A stretch of DNA of 64,000 nucleotides from Heterobilharzia americana (GCA_944470555.2 OX104127.1:32627661-32691660), one strand, 5' to 3'. Shown: positions 41,560-53,090, counted from the first letter of the stretch. Translations and numbers: made by a program. Notes: generated by a model not told the origin, from the sequence alone.

Positions 41560-42860
41560 TGAGTTCAGACTCGGTATCAGTGACGTCCAGTTCCACAAAC
41601 GCTGGGTTGATTCTGTCAATGCTGACCGTTTCTCATCTACCCGAGCGTTCGACCGTGACAACTTTGTCTGATTTATTAATTACCTTGAAAGCTCCTTCAT
41701 ACTGCGGCTGTAAGGGTTTTCGTACGCCGTCATGTTGGACAAAAACGTGAGTGCAGTTCGATATGCACTCAGGTACGTAAAATTGGTTGTCTCGGTATCG
41801 TGGGGGCCGAGGTCGTAGTGTGCTCATGTGTCGCCGTAGTTGTTGTGCATAGTTAGTCAAGTTCGATGGAACGTCCGTTGCTGGGTTAAAATACTCTCCT
41901 AGCAATCTTAAAGTAGTCCCATAAACTAACTCAGCGGTGTAGCAGCCAATGTCCTGCTTGACGCCCCAACGTATACCAAGGAGTACCAGTGGTAATTTGT
42001 CACTCCACTTGTCATCAGTCTTTACTGCCATCAGTGCTGCTTTTAGATGTCGATGGGACCTTTCAACAATACCATTGGATGCAGGATGGTACGCAGTGGT
42101 TCTTATATGCTTAATCCCAAGAAGTTCGGTTAACTGTTGAAATAGACTACTCTCCAACTGTGAGCCTCTATCTGAGGTGATGACACTCAAGACACCAAAG
42201 TTAGAAATCCAGTGTTGGATGATACTTCTCGCTATTATTTCGGCAGATATATCCTGCAGAGGTACTGCCACTGGCCATCCTGTGAATCGGTCTGCACATG
42301 TTAAAATGTAGCTGAAACCATTTGACGGGGGTAGTGGTCCAAAAATGTCAACTTGTATACGGTCAAACCTGCCGTCCGGTGCAGGAAATCTTCCGGTAGG
42401 TGAAAAAAATATGTCTTCGCACTTTTGATCGCTGGTACGCCAAACACGCTCTGAACCACTATCGAAGATCCCGATTCGTCTTCGGCCGAACGCATAGGTC
42501 AGTAATTAACTTCACCGTAGCTCGAATACCAGGATGTGAAATGCCATGCATCTCTGAAAAGACTAATCGTCTCATTGACAAAGGCACAGACGGAGATGGC
42601 TTACTCTTGGATACATTACAAGTGATGGATACGGAGCCACCAAGCGCCACTTCTTCAAGCTGTAATGAGGTGTTCACACTATCTTTCAAGTGCTCCAAGC
42701 CGTCATTCGTCGCCTGAAACTCCTCGACTTCTGCGAGGTTAGTATGGTCACGATCTAAGACGTTTACATACATACCAGACAAAGTATCAGCTGCCTCATT
42801 TTTGCTGCCTTTGACATACCTCATATCTGAAGTGAATTGTGAAATTGTAGCATCACACAC
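41560..42860 (-). pseudogene. Linker and integrase of the Gypsy element
   Basis: The zinc-binding region (about 42560) keeps HGISHPGIRAT but the expected CxxC downstream is lost by frameshift. The core is well kept from about 42363: RIQVDIFGPLPPSNGFSYIL (first Asp), VLSVITSDRGSQLESS (second Asp), NGIVERSHRHLKAAL (Glu), so all three D,D,E residues are present. The C-terminal KPLQPQYEGAFKVI is the GPF/Y-type module. The 212-codon frame 41633-42271 is the longest intact stretch. The tail ends TTRSGRR-like near 41470 before the purine tract. Confidence 0.85.
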
Positions 42861-42861
42861 T

Positions 42862-43190
42862 CCCCCAAAATCAATAGCCTAGGGTCTGACCACTTTCGAC
42901 ATTGATGCTGACCTTTTTAGTTTAACTGGACTCGCCAAGCTGAAGGCACCCGGTCAAGCATCCTCGCCATTTGGCACGCTGTCGTGTTACGTTGCACTGC
43001 TCGTATTCGACTCTCTAGCCAGTTAGTTGGAACGCATCGGTATCTTGGCACAACCATCCAAATATACTATTCCATCCGACTACGCTATCGTGTTCTTCCT
43101 TGGTCTCGTACTCGTGGGTATGTAACAAGTCCAAATAATTAGTGATTGGTCTTTGCGTCTGTCAAGTTTGCACTAGGACTAATCCTAGAA
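42862..43190. mobile_element. About 330-bp insertion inside the Gypsy pol region
   Basis: RNase H coding stops at EIQHLEFT and the expected next segment (FTSDMRYVKG) resumes about 330 bp further on. The intervening sequence has no pol motif. Its nature (SINE, LTR piece or other) was not identified and no clear target duplication was seen. Confidence 0.5.
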
Positions 43191-43560
43191 AGTAAACTCT
43201 AAATGTTGAATTTCTCGCGGTGAGTAGTTGTCATGCTTTGCGTCAATTACCATCGTGAGTGGCTTGTGGTCGGTAAGTGCTATAAACGCGTACCCTTCAA
43301 GAGCATATCTGAAATGCTTGATAGCCAAGTAAGTCACCATTAGCTCTGTGCCGAATGTACTGCATCGCGATTGAGAAGCATTATGTCGTTTCGAGAAGAA
43401 AGACAATGGTTCCCACTGACCATGAACGAACTGTTGTAGTACTGCGCCTACCGCAACATTTGAAGCGTCTGTCATGATTGCTAATGGTGCCCGCAAATCA
43501 CGACGAGAGAAGAGTTTCAGAACTCAGAGCCAGCTTCAGTTTGCTTACGGCCTCATGGGC
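43185..43560 (-). pseudogene. RNase H of the Gypsy element
   Basis: The frame 43185-43496 reads PLAIMTDASNVAVGAVLQQ, FGTELMVTYLAIKHFRYALE, ALTDHKPLT. These supply the first Asp (TDAS), Glu (TEL) and second Asp (TDH) of retroelement RNase H. It ends EIQHLEF just before the insertion at about 42862-43190. Confidence 0.8.
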
Positions 43561-43729
43561 AGCTTCGGTCATGTGAAACACTTTAGCTCGTCCTTGCAGC
43601 AAATCTGTCAGCGGTTGGGGGTACTTCAGCACATTTAGGTAGGAAACATTGACAGAAGTTTATTAACCCCTGAAACATTCTCAGCTCTCGAAACAAGCCT
43701 GAAACAGGATATTTTCGAATTGCATCTGC

Positions 43730-44433
43730 TTACTGCTGCACTGGTTTAACACCTTTGGCATTAGCAATGCGACCCAAAAACTGTAGGGATTCTTTGCCAA
43801 ATTCGCACTTCTGCGGATTGACTGTAACTCCATATTCATGCGGTCGTTCGAAAATGGTCCTCAGGTGTTGCAGGTGCTCTGTTTCAGATGCGCTTGCTAC
43901 CATTAAGTCATCTATGTATGCACTGACGAAAGACAATCTATGAATTGCCTAATCTATAAATCTTTGGAACGTTTGAGCAGCAGTTGTCAAACGAAACGGC
44001 ATACTATTAAATTCAAACAGTCCGAGGGCGGTAGTGATGCCCTTCCTGGGAACATTATCGGGTTCCGCAGAAATGTGACGGTAAGCCCGTAAGAGATTAA
44101 TCCTCGAAAAAATGTTTACTTTTATAAAACCATGTACGTGAGGAACTGGATACTTACCAGGAACCGTACGCTTATTCAACGCTCGATGATCGCCGTACTT
44201 CCTCTAATGTTTTTAGGCACCATATGCAAAGGTGATGACCACTGGCTCTTGGAAGTGCGTATAACTCCGAACTTTAGAGGTTTATTGAATTCCTATTTCG
44301 CTATCTGCAACTCCTTGAGGCCTAGGCATTTTGGTTTTGATGGGACTGGAGGACCTTTTGTAAGAATGAGGTCCGTCACTGTGTGTTTTGCAGAGGACTT
44401 TGTGTAATCCGTTCGAGTGAGCCCGAGAAATTC
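43730..44433 (-). pseudogene. Reverse transcriptase of the Gypsy element
   Basis: Two frame pieces. At 43949-44179: GKYPVPHVHGF, IFSRINLLRAYRHI, GLFEFNSMPFRLTTAAQTFQ. At 43730-43936: VSAYIDDLMVASASE, VNPQKCEFGKESLQFLGRI. The catalytic YIDD is intact, but motif A reads SRINL where the family has a catalytic Asp (S.IDL), so one metal ligand is Asn. The stretch 44180-44433 is frame-broken N-terminal RT. Confidence 0.8.
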
Positions 44434-44890
44434 TCACAGAAGGATATCGTACTCGGAAGCGCTGTTTATTGGAGCTACTACTGGGTTTATTGTTTTTGTC
44501 TCCGCAACCATACCCGCGATAGAAAATCCACTATTACGGCTAACTAATCTGTGGCGACTAGAGTCGACCAATAGTTCGTGGTGTTGAAGGAAATCCATGC
44601 CAGTGGTGGACGATATGTCAGCAATGACGAATTCCCACTGGAAAAGTGTATGAAAATCAATGTCTGGGATCAAAATTCCGGCTCCATATGTAGCAATAGC
44701 AGATTTATTTGCCGCTTGTAGTATCAAGATAAGGTTGGGATGGCGTTTTTTGGAAGGTATGGGTGGGACGAGACTGACTTCTGCTCCAGTGTCAGCCAGA
44801 AACTGCGCCTCAGCCTTCCTTTTCGTCACCTCAAACAAGCGACTGCGTTGTTGTACGCCGGTGACAGCGGTTGTCACTGATAGCCGGCCT
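44434..44890 (-). pseudogene. Aspartic protease of the Gypsy element
   Basis: The reading frame contains AQFLADTGAEVSLVP, the retropepsin active-site D-T-G-A motif with the preceding hydrophobic pair, and then ANKSAIATYG. The second half has DISSTTGMDFLQHHELLVD (family ILGMDFL-like flap end). It lies directly after Gag in another frame. It ends at a stop near 44434, before the RT block. Confidence 0.8.
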
Positions 44891-44899
44891 CTCCGTTTT

Positions 44900-45583
44900 C
44901 CGATGAAAAGTCCTTAAAATAGCACGATAACAATGACGTGCTTTACTGCCAAACTCCTTGTGATACCAGCATGTGCTACTTTTTGACGCAACTCTACTTG
45001 TGGTCTTACCACGACTACGGAACCTGCTTCCATAGGGCTTCGGTGACCGTCGGTTTAACTGCAAAGCCGTCAGTTGTCCTGTAAGTATGTCGATCTTCCT
45101 CTCTAAAGTGGCCACTCGGTCGTTTTGCGTTGGCTCGGCAATACTTTCAACACATTTGGGCATTCTTTCGTACAAACAGTCAGCAACGTCAGCCAACCTG
45201 TCAGTGTCCGCACCTGCAACAACCAACATCTGCTGAATACATGAAGGAAGTCTCCACAGCCACAGATGGTAGAATAAACGGTTGTCTGCGTTCCTATCTT
45301 TCAGCAGACTTTGCATATGTCGCTTAAGTTGTGAAGGTGTTCTGTCGCCGAGGTATGCGCTACTCAGTAGTTGATCGATGGCCTTCTTGTCAGATAATGA
45401 AGTAGCTTTCAGCACCTCTTGCTTCAAAACATCATAAGGTGTGTCCGGGTGGGGCTTTAATCGTGTCGCCCTTACCTGTTCAGCCACTTCTTCCGGTAAA
45501 ACAGGGCTAGTGTATCCGAACTTTGTGTTTTGCGAAGTTATATGATTGGCCATGAAGAAATTTTCAAGACGAACAATACACAA
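44900..45583 (-). pseudogene. Gag of the Gypsy element
   Basis: The frame opens at 45583 (MCIVRLENFF). It continues through a retrotransposon Gag core (SPVLPEEVAEQVRATRLKP, SAYLGDRTPSQLKRHMQSLL) to a zinc knuckle CWYHKEFGSKARHCYRAI. This is CX2HX9CX3 followed by Ile where the family has Cys, so the fourth zinc ligand is missing. A frameshift near 44900 separates it from protease; the trailing 30 codons are out of frame. Confidence 0.8.
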
Positions 45584-45590
45584 TTACAGC

Positions 45591-47399
45591 TCATCAAACT
45601 TAAAACATGGCATAGGAAGACTAGTGGCACCCACGGACTCTACATTCGAAAAGTCTTGATTATGACATTTTAAGGACACCAGTACTGGTACTGGAAAAAA
45701 AATTTTAAGAACTCAAAATAACAAGAGTGAGGAAAATACGATAGACAAGTATTTCAGTGCCCACCACAAAGCAACCGGAGGTATTTTCGGTGAAACAAAA
45801 TGCTACAAACTCCTGACTGGGCGAGTGGTCACCCAACCAGGATAGCACGAAGCAGCTGATTCTGAACCTTACTATTCTGGGGCAAATGCGAGCATCAGAA
45901 CTCTGTTGAAAGTCGTAGTAGGATCCAGAAAAGTCATATAGACTGGAACCTATTGGTCTCAGCAAGCCATTTGGTTTTCATAACCTACTGAAGCGTTAGA
46001 GGAACAGGACCCACTCTTTAGTGCCACCGGCCGGTGGAGCTCCCAGTCCCTTTTGTGTACCCCTTTAAAGGCAGAAGATAGGATTTCCCACCCCTCTTCC
46101 TGCAAGAATATATCTATTTAAGGAATGTTGAGAACAAGCCACATGGGCAGGTTACACACTGTTTCACCACAGAAAAGCGGACGTGGTTTCATCCTTATGA
46201 TTCTGCTGTACGGAGCTTTTGCAGTCCTCCAGGAACCATAGCCAGGGTATCTGTAGTCTGAGAAACTTGTTTTCATTTAGTAGCCCTGAAAGGGATTCGT
46301 CTGACTGGTGTGTATATTTGAGTGGCGGATTGTTGAGCTGTGTCAGTGGTGGCGCCGAAAATTTCAGCAATCTGCGGTTTACATAGGATCTGTCGACCCA
46401 GGATTATTATGACACACACTCACCGACTAGGAGGTTTCCTCTTCGCTACGATAAATTCATAAAATAAGCTCGTTGTGTTTTCCTCAGGCTTCTAAATGTT
46501 TTGCCTGTGACGATTACCTCTTCCCCACGCCTAAGTGCTGCACCACCACCTAGGACCCTAATTGGCGCCAAGGTGTGACTCATTCATGGAGAGGATCTTA
46601 TTCATGCCATGCTTTCCTCTCAGCCTTCTATATGGGCTTAGAGCTTCGTTTAGGCCGCTAGATTCGCCTTTTTGTCATTAGAACGAAAGGTATATTTTTG
46701 GGTCGCCCTCTTGCTGATGTCCCTTACTAGTTCCAAAGAATGACTAGTCAGTAAAGTGCACTGCTGCTGAGGTCACAGAGCTGTCGATAGAAGGCGCTAC
46801 TTCACCATACAGATATTCTTACCGTAACAAGATCAGTAGAGAGACGTGAGTCTTGACGTTCGTTCACTGACTTTCATGCAATAAATTAACGTGGGGTGGT
46901 TGCCACTTCTTCACTTCGGCAATTTCTACTAGAAGAGAGTCGCTATTTAGAAAATAGCTCAGCGTGACGGCTTTTCGCCAGAAACTCAGTGAGTCTCGCC
47001 ACCGATTTTTCATGCATTACTGTCTTACTGATGTCACGTAGCAGGTTTCAGTCGAAAGACAGAAACTGCACTGTCCGACCAGTAGTTGCGTGATGGGATC
47101 CTAATGGACCCAATGCGGTAAACTGATCGTAAACTCTGGTCTATCAGTATGAAGCTAGTTAGACTATAGGTCAATTCTCCTCTACACAGCTAGTAAGAAG
47201 CTGACAGGGTACTCAAATCAGATGTGCAGTGTTCAAGAATCGAAACTGTGTAACCACGACCAAAGGAGTCTGTCAATCCAGTATCAGATGCTCGTCAACT
47301 TTTAGAATGCTTGGTCACGTGAACCGTAAATCGGATACTATCACGCAAAATCCGCCATATTTGCGCAGGAGTATTAACTCATTTGGCGGGACGTTGGAA
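45591..47399. other. Unassigned, possibly retroelement leader or debris
   Basis: Less A+T-rich than the LOXL introns. The 5' LTR of the Gypsy element was looked for here by comparison with 40690-41015 and not found. No other recognisable coding. Confidence 0.35.
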
Positions 47400-47540
47400 G
47401 CCTGGGAGCGGTGTACAGCTGTTTCGTCCTAGCACACGACTCAGTAGTGCGCACCCATGACCCCGCCGGGGGTCGAACCCAGGACCTTCGGGTCTCGTTG
47501 CCAGCACGTTACCATTGAGCCACTGGTCCACATTTCCTGC
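47400..47540 (-). repeat. tRNA-derived hammerhead SINE (third family), minus copy
   Basis: On the minus strand: A box TGGCTCAATGG (47522-47512), B box GGTTCGACCCC (47479-47469), then a decayed hammerhead. Relative to the plus copy the core CTGAGGA-GTCC is shortened to CTGAG-TCG and the cleavage-side stem no longer pairs, so the ribozyme is dead. Confidence 0.75.
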
Positions 47541-47640
47541 TTTGATCCCTGGCAGGCTCATGGGCGCGCACTGCTGAGGAGTCCGATAATAGGGCGAAAC
47601 AGCTGTCCAGTGCACCTAGGTTTCCAATGTTCCTCACACT
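47541..47640 (+). repeat. tRNA-derived hammerhead SINE (third family), plus copy, head-truncated
   Basis: It begins inside the B-box region (TTTGATCCC), then GGCTCATGGGCGCGCACTG, the hammerhead core, and a tail CACCTAGGTTTCCAATG. It lies head to head with the minus copy. Confidence 0.75.
47568..47613 (+). ncRNA. Hammerhead ribozyme (type I), intact-looking core
   Basis: Stem I is six perfect pairs, GCACTG (47568-47573) with CAGTGC (47608-47613). The core is CTGAGGA (47574-47580, CUGANGA with N=G) and GAAA (47596-47599). Stem II is GTCC (47581-47584) with GGGC (47592-47595), four pairs including one G-U. The cleavage triplet is GTC, cut after 47607. Stem III is the short CAGCTG region, minimal as in schistosome hammerheads. 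Confidence 0.8.
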
Positions 47641-47868
47641 GATGTTAGTTCATAATGAATTGTAACCCAAAATCAGTTAATAAAACTCCACAAACTTCCA
47701 GATAGAATCAATTATTTTTCAATGTATAGTGATTTAAGGTCTCAGTACTTCCAAACATGTTTAAAAATAAACTAGATGGAGTTGTGATTTACTTGTAGCA
47801 TAATAATACTTCGCGATACCACTATTTCATGTCTTTCAATAGTGTTGGAGTTTTAAAAATTAGAACGT

Positions 47869-47984
47869 CTACTTATCAAATCCAGATTCATTTTTAATTT
47901 TCACTTTCAACCAGTCAGACAATACTCGGTTGGCAATAGTTGCTCCGATGACCGTCAAAATGCAAGCTGTGAAACCCATCGTAA
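47869..47984 (-). CDS. Candidate terminal coding exon, unknown gene
   Basis: The acceptor cttgtttgccag is followed by 116 nt open in phase 1. It encodes MGFTACILTVIGATIANRVL, then SDWLKVKIKNESGFDK and a TAG stop. It looks like one membrane-spanning helix followed by a basic tail, which could be the C terminus of a small membrane protein. I do not recognise the family, and no upstream exon on the minus strand was identified. Chance is possible. Confidence 0.35.
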
Positions 47985-48379
47985 CTGGCAAACAAGACAA
48001 CAAAATTAACTTCAAACATTTCGTCAAGGTATGTAAATATTTCTAAGAAAGGAATTAATTTACTTTTGTTGATCACAGAATTCCCTGCATGTGGATTTTA
48101 AAGAAACCTCGTAACTTAATAACATCATAAGTTCTTATTTTTTAGTATGCTGTGCATGTTTAAGATAAGCAGATATACAAAATCAACGCAAAAATCTCGC
48201 ACAGAAGTGCATCGGTTCAAGTTCCCACACTTCATAGCGACAGAATGCAAAGAATAAAAAGATAGAAAAAGGGTAATATCGAAGTAGACTAAAGCATATC
48301 ACACGGGAAAGAATCCGATCATTATGGTCAATGAAAATGTTCAGGCTTTAGAATACACCAAAGAGTGAATACATCTACA

Positions 48380-48400
48380 ACACACACACACACACACACT
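48380..48400 (+). repeat. (AC)n microsatellite
   Basis: About ten CA/AC dinucleotide units. Confidence 0.8.
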
Positions 48401-49439
48401 TAAAATGAGTCTTTCAAAGGAACTCTTGTGGGCTGGAGTGGTAGTGGATTAGAATATAATAGTTCATGTAACTCTTCATCCTTTTTGTTAAACGTTCCTG
48501 ATTTTGTGGAAGCTGACATATATTTGAAATAATATTCATACATATAAAAGACGGAACATCAGCCACATTGTCTATACTTCCCAGAATGAAGAGAATTTAT
48601 AATCTGAACTACTGGACGAATGCTATATACAAAATTTCTGCTGAGGAGTGTTAGTCGCGCTTAACGTGCACATATGCTGAGAAGGTTGTGGGCAATATGT
48701 ATTATGAATAGAAACCTCAACTAGTCATGTAACTGGAAACCTTCATTGCTGATTACGTACTTCATTTCGATTTATATATACTGTCATTTCGACGATAACT
48801 ATGTGGGGTGTCATTAGCTATCGGAGAACTGTTGCGGGTTCACATAACCAGCTTCACCCAAGATCGACTGACGCGCTCTGATATCACTACACATGAAGAT
48901 ATTTTCAGAGCTAAAAGATTTCTTCGACTTCTTTAATACAATCATAGATGCTCTAGCCATATATACTTCTCTGAACTGATAATTCATTAATCTGTGTGTA
49001 CAGTTTATTGTTCATCAACAATAGTAATTTGTGAGGCCAAGAAACTGTGTTTCGAAATGAGTCAGGTGACAGCCGTCATTTTCGAAAGTATGGGCTTAAG
49101 GCGAATAAACAATGTGAAAGTGAACAGTCCACTTTTCGAAATGACATTTATTGAGTTCGGTAGCAACTCCGTATTGCGTTATTTGCTTGGAAAGAGTCCT
49201 GGGGTGTCGCACACTGTAAAAAGTTGATGCACCAGCTACTGATATATAGTCATTGTTTGCACAAGCAAGAGGTGCACTATGAACAATCAAATTTAAATGA
49301 CATGAGAAGTATGAATAGTGTTTGCTATACCAAGTGGTGGATATACAAACTTCCATAAAAAGGTCGTAGAATTCAGTGATTAGAGACTCCTCGTGAAATC
49401 ATTTAAAACCTGTCACAATGGCACAGGTGTATTCACTCA

Positions 49440-49680
49440 TTTACGTCATCCAATGCTTGAACTTTTTCACCAAACTTTATTTTCATATATTCCGTGGTCC
49501 CCATAAATCTTTATTTACTGTAATGTGTATCTTCTTCTATTCACTTACTCTTTGCATATTACTGTGAAGTTTGGTAATATGAAGCTGTGCATTTCTATGC
49601 GAGGTTCTGCGTTCATTCTGTCTCTCTGTACACTTACATTAGTTACCAGCCACTTAAATAGTAACCGTTATTTTTCAGTC
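49440..49680 (+). repeat. LINE 3' UTR fragment (AP-endonuclease/RT LINE family)
   Basis: It resembles 16740-16890 (TTACTGTGAAGTTTGGTAATATGAAGC versus the matching stretch at about 16799). Non-coding. Confidence 0.45.
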
Positions 49681-49746
49681 TTCTTTTGCTGACTTTGAAG
49701 TCACTTGTATACAGTTTTATACATTGTATACTACTTTTGCTTCCAG

Positions 49747-49931
49747 GTTTGGCCAACATACCTTCGTCATAGTGCATTCGTGAAGCCTTGTGCACGCCCT
49801 TATATATCAAAACCTATTCCTCTGGTTTCTTTCGAACAGACATTAGAGAAGAATTATGATGGGTGTGAAAATATGGTGAAATCAAAACGACCATCTGGAG
49901 ATGAACAAGAACGAATTAACCAGCTTTTCGA
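49747..49931 (+). CDS. Candidate internal exon, unknown gene
   Basis: The acceptor cttttgcttccag and donor GA|gtgagt bound 185 nt open in one frame (phase 0 in, phase 2 out). It encodes VWPTYLRHSAFVKPCARPYI, then LVSFEQTLEKNYDGCENMVK and DEQERINQLFE. It is hydrophilic with no domain I recognise. Amino acid use and clean splice borders suggest a real exon rather than repeat debris. Partner exons were not found in the window. Confidence 0.4.
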
Positions 49932-51299
49932 GTGAGTAGTTTTATTTATTGTTCACGTGACAGGCATCTTTGGACTTCAACAGGGAAGATTTTTGTTCGT
50001 ATCATTGAAGTTCCATGATTTCTTTAAAAATTTACTCACAGCGAGTTCAATACACATTTTATGGGACTTTTGGAGACCGCTTAACGGTGCAAACAAACAT
50101 TTTTAAATCTACATTGAAGGTTTCATCAACAACCCACATTGGCTTAGATTGTCAAGCATATGTGATGGTCGATCTACTCATTCCGTTGTCAAACAGACAC
50201 CGATGCAGATCATTTACGATGCAATGATTCGTACTTGTGAGGTGAGGGCTGAGCCGTTAGTTTCCTGAGGTGTTACTGAGTGTGTCCAAGAGACTGCCTT
50301 TCGTCAGCGTCTTCACCCCACGATGATGCTTTTGTGCATTCCTAATGACATTTAGAGACGGTTGAAAATATGGTTTCTGCTGTGATCTCCACACACTTGT
50401 ACAATAGTATAAGACCTGGGACAACTGTGTAACGATCACCAGCTCAGCACAAAAGGTAGATCAAAGGAAGTTGTAGTAACATTGCTATTTGATTGCAGTC
50501 CTTATTTCGATAAGCCTTTACAAAGCGTGCTAAAGAGCTTGCTGCGCTTCTTTTGCTCTTATTCTTGAAATACGTTTAAAACCATGTACCATTTTTTTTT
50601 GCTTGACTTCATTCAGTTCGCTTACGTGACCCTACTGAAGTTCTTACTTCTATTAACGCTGTCATTGCACTTCATTTTATCCAGATGCTGTAGTAGCCGT
50701 TAAACTGAGGGTTATCAACTGAATTCCATACATATATTTCGATATAAGGAGCAGTGTTTCAGAGAGTTCGTCAACAGGTTTGGCGTATGTCCCTTGTTTA
50801 GCATTCCACAGTTTTGAAATTGGTCAGCATTGCCTTGCATTTTGGAAAACCTGGGGTTCGTTACGAACTACAGAGAGATTTCTGTCGTAACACGAGTTCT
50901 TCAGTTAAGCTCTACTCTTATTTTGGCTGACGGTTTGGACCGTTTCTCCTTCAGAACACGGTTTCAATATCTTGTACATACTGCTTGTAAACGATCTCGG
51001 CTTACTGCGGAAATGAAGCCGTAAACGAGTTCATAATGCCAGAAGATATGGGAAAATGTTTCTGTATGCAGAATAACTTGGAAGTTCGTAATGCTTAGGT
51101 GGCGCTGAAAATAAACTGAGTGTTGATGACGCTAGTGTGCGTCATTTACGTTGAAAGCGTTATCATGTTAATTATAAGGCACAAAGTTATTTGGGCTCAG
51201 GAATACGGCAAGTCCACCCGAACTATGTCACGTACCAAGTGGTTTTGCATCGGGATTGAGGAATTGGTCAACTTCGATTGTCATAAACACATGGTTATT
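49932..51299. other. Unassigned, probably retroelement debris
   Basis: A frame at 50830-51024 reads LGFVTNYREISVVTRVLQLSS, weakly like the NYRPIS block of non-LTR RTs, but support is thin. No other features. Confidence 0.3.
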
Positions 51300-52060
51300 A
51301 AAAATATGGTTGATATATTTTGATGGGCGGTTCAGTCAATACCAGTTGTTTATTGGTCACTCTGGAAACATACTGGAAACTAAACTTAGTGACAATGTGC
51401 CCGCCTTTCTGCTGCACATCTGCAAGCGAAGGGCGAGCTCGGCAATAGATCCATATGTGTCACTGCCAAATGATTTCGGATGTGACCGGGCCAGTCAAGT
51501 TCTCTAAGACCTTTACGCGCAGGATCATTTATTCGCTAGATCACTTATTGATGAGCTGGTCTGAGATGGGCATCCAGCGGGGAGTTTGGTTGAAGAAATG
51601 GATGAGTCCCCCATGAAGTTAGAAATGTACAAGCAACACCGTTTCGGAAAGTCCATGTCGCAGACCTGAAGTCACCGGTCAGTTTGGAGACTGTTGTTAT
51701 TTGGCTACCTACAGATCAACAAGACAAGTGGGGCGACGTAGCTGACAATATTTTAGTCACTGGAAAGGAACCCGATTTTGAGGATTTGGTTTATTCTGTT
51801 GCGGAAAGAGCCAGGGGAGCTCAGTCAAAGCACTGTTTGCTAGCACGACGCAACCTGATAAACGGCGAAACGGAGAATTCTGGCACAATTCAAAAATTGC
51901 ATTTGAGATGGTGAGAGGTACCGATTGTTCGACTGGTGATCAGCCAACACTGTTCTCAAAAGTGTATCTCTTGGCATGATTCCCATTGTCCCCTTGGGGG
52001 TTCAAAGATATTACACTTACATGTTATGCCGCAAGAGAACGAGGTTCGTCAGCGTTGGCC
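51300..52060 (+). pseudogene. BEL/Pao Gag remnant
   Basis: The translation shows a BEL-type Gag order: FDGRFSQYQLFIGH and LETKLSDNVPAFLLHICKRR (51310-51430), SSAIDPYVSLPNDFGCDRAS, then QDHLFAR-like spacing. After that come WLPTDQQDKWGDVADNIL and EPDFEDLVYSVAERARGAQS (51690-51830), and a knuckle-like CSQKCISWHDSHC near 51950. Frame breaks interrupt it. The last 300 bp are homologous to the start of the tandem unit B (53680 on). Pol was not found. Confidence 0.6.
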
Positions 52061-53090
52061 GTCATGTAATGTGTATTGAGATGTCCAGGGTGGGTTGTTC
52101 CCTGAATTGGAGTATTAGTTGACGGCGTCATGCCAAATGTCATCAGTGGATCAGAGCTTCATAAGAAAGGGAAATAGTTGATCACGTATGGCTATTTATA
52201 ACATACTACTGTCTGAATCGAACCCATTGATCTGTTTGTAACTTTGTGAGTGATATTGAGCGTGGTTAGTCGACATTTTGCCCCTATTTTTCTTTCAGAG
52301 GTGAGCAACCGTGTACAATCCTTTCTATGCCGACAATGTTTCGAATAATCAATTCACCAAATATATGTAGCAAGTGGCAATCTGACTGCAGTACACTTGT
52401 GCAGGTCTAATATATCTGCGTATATACCCAGTTTCCTTAAGGTAGTTTAGGTTTGTCGAACAAGGTGACGGTATAAGCAGGTGTGTTCAAAGCAGATTGA
52501 AACTCAAACAGAAAGCAAGTCGCTGACTTCTTTCTCATGTAAACAAAGCAAGCACATTTTGGATGCTGATGTTGAGTAAGGCATTTACACCTCATAGCAT
52601 ATCAGCACTATCCAAGAAAGGTCCCTATTTTCGTCCCGCAATTACCATTTCGGTTCGTTTACTTATCCCTACTCCATTAATCATTCATAACACTAATTAT
52701 TCACATAACATTTCATCCCGCCTTTAGATTAGCCTAATTTTACATCTTGATTCTCTGAGAAATATTGCAGGGGGGCGGGAAAAAAGTTTATTTGTCTTAT
52801 CAGTGGCACCAAAGCTCTTCTAAATATTCAATCTATTGAATTACAATGCGGAAAAATCCAGAAAAGTCACAGCCTTCTGAGCTATTTACTAGAAGGCAGA
52901 ATAGCCATATGTATCTGGAAAGTACTACTGAGGTACAAGCCTGAGATGTGAGAATTCAGTAACTTACAGTTTTCTACACTCAGATGACTTGTGTAGAATG
53001 ATGAGAAATGGTCTCAGTTCAAAAGGAACACACTTGGTTTCCCATCTACTCGTATTTCTTGAAGTAAAGGAGATCAGGAATAAAGAATTT
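52061..53090. other. Unassigned debris left of the tandem array
   Basis: The last part (about 52900-53090) is loosely similar to the end of unit B (57925-58065), including an ACAGTTTTCTA stretch. It may be an older, diverged copy of the same unit. Confidence 0.35.

Larger units (their letters stand above)
40690..45590 (-). mobile_element. Degenerate Ty3/Gypsy LTR retrotransposon, CsRn1/Boudicca-like
   Basis: Minus-strand order is gag, protease, RT, RNase H, integrase, then a purine tract and putative 3' LTR, the standard Gypsy order. The Gag knuckle has the CX2HX9CX3C layout known from the CsRn1 group. The element is broken by frameshifts and by a roughly 330-bp insertion between RNase H and integrase. 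No 5' LTR was found right of 45590. Domain pieces are listed separately. Confidence 0.85.

Noticed and set aside
46350..46365. Possible primer-binding site (TGGTGGCGCCG-like)
   Set aside because: No LTR end adjoins it and similar short strings occur at 51095 and 54443 in unrelated contexts.
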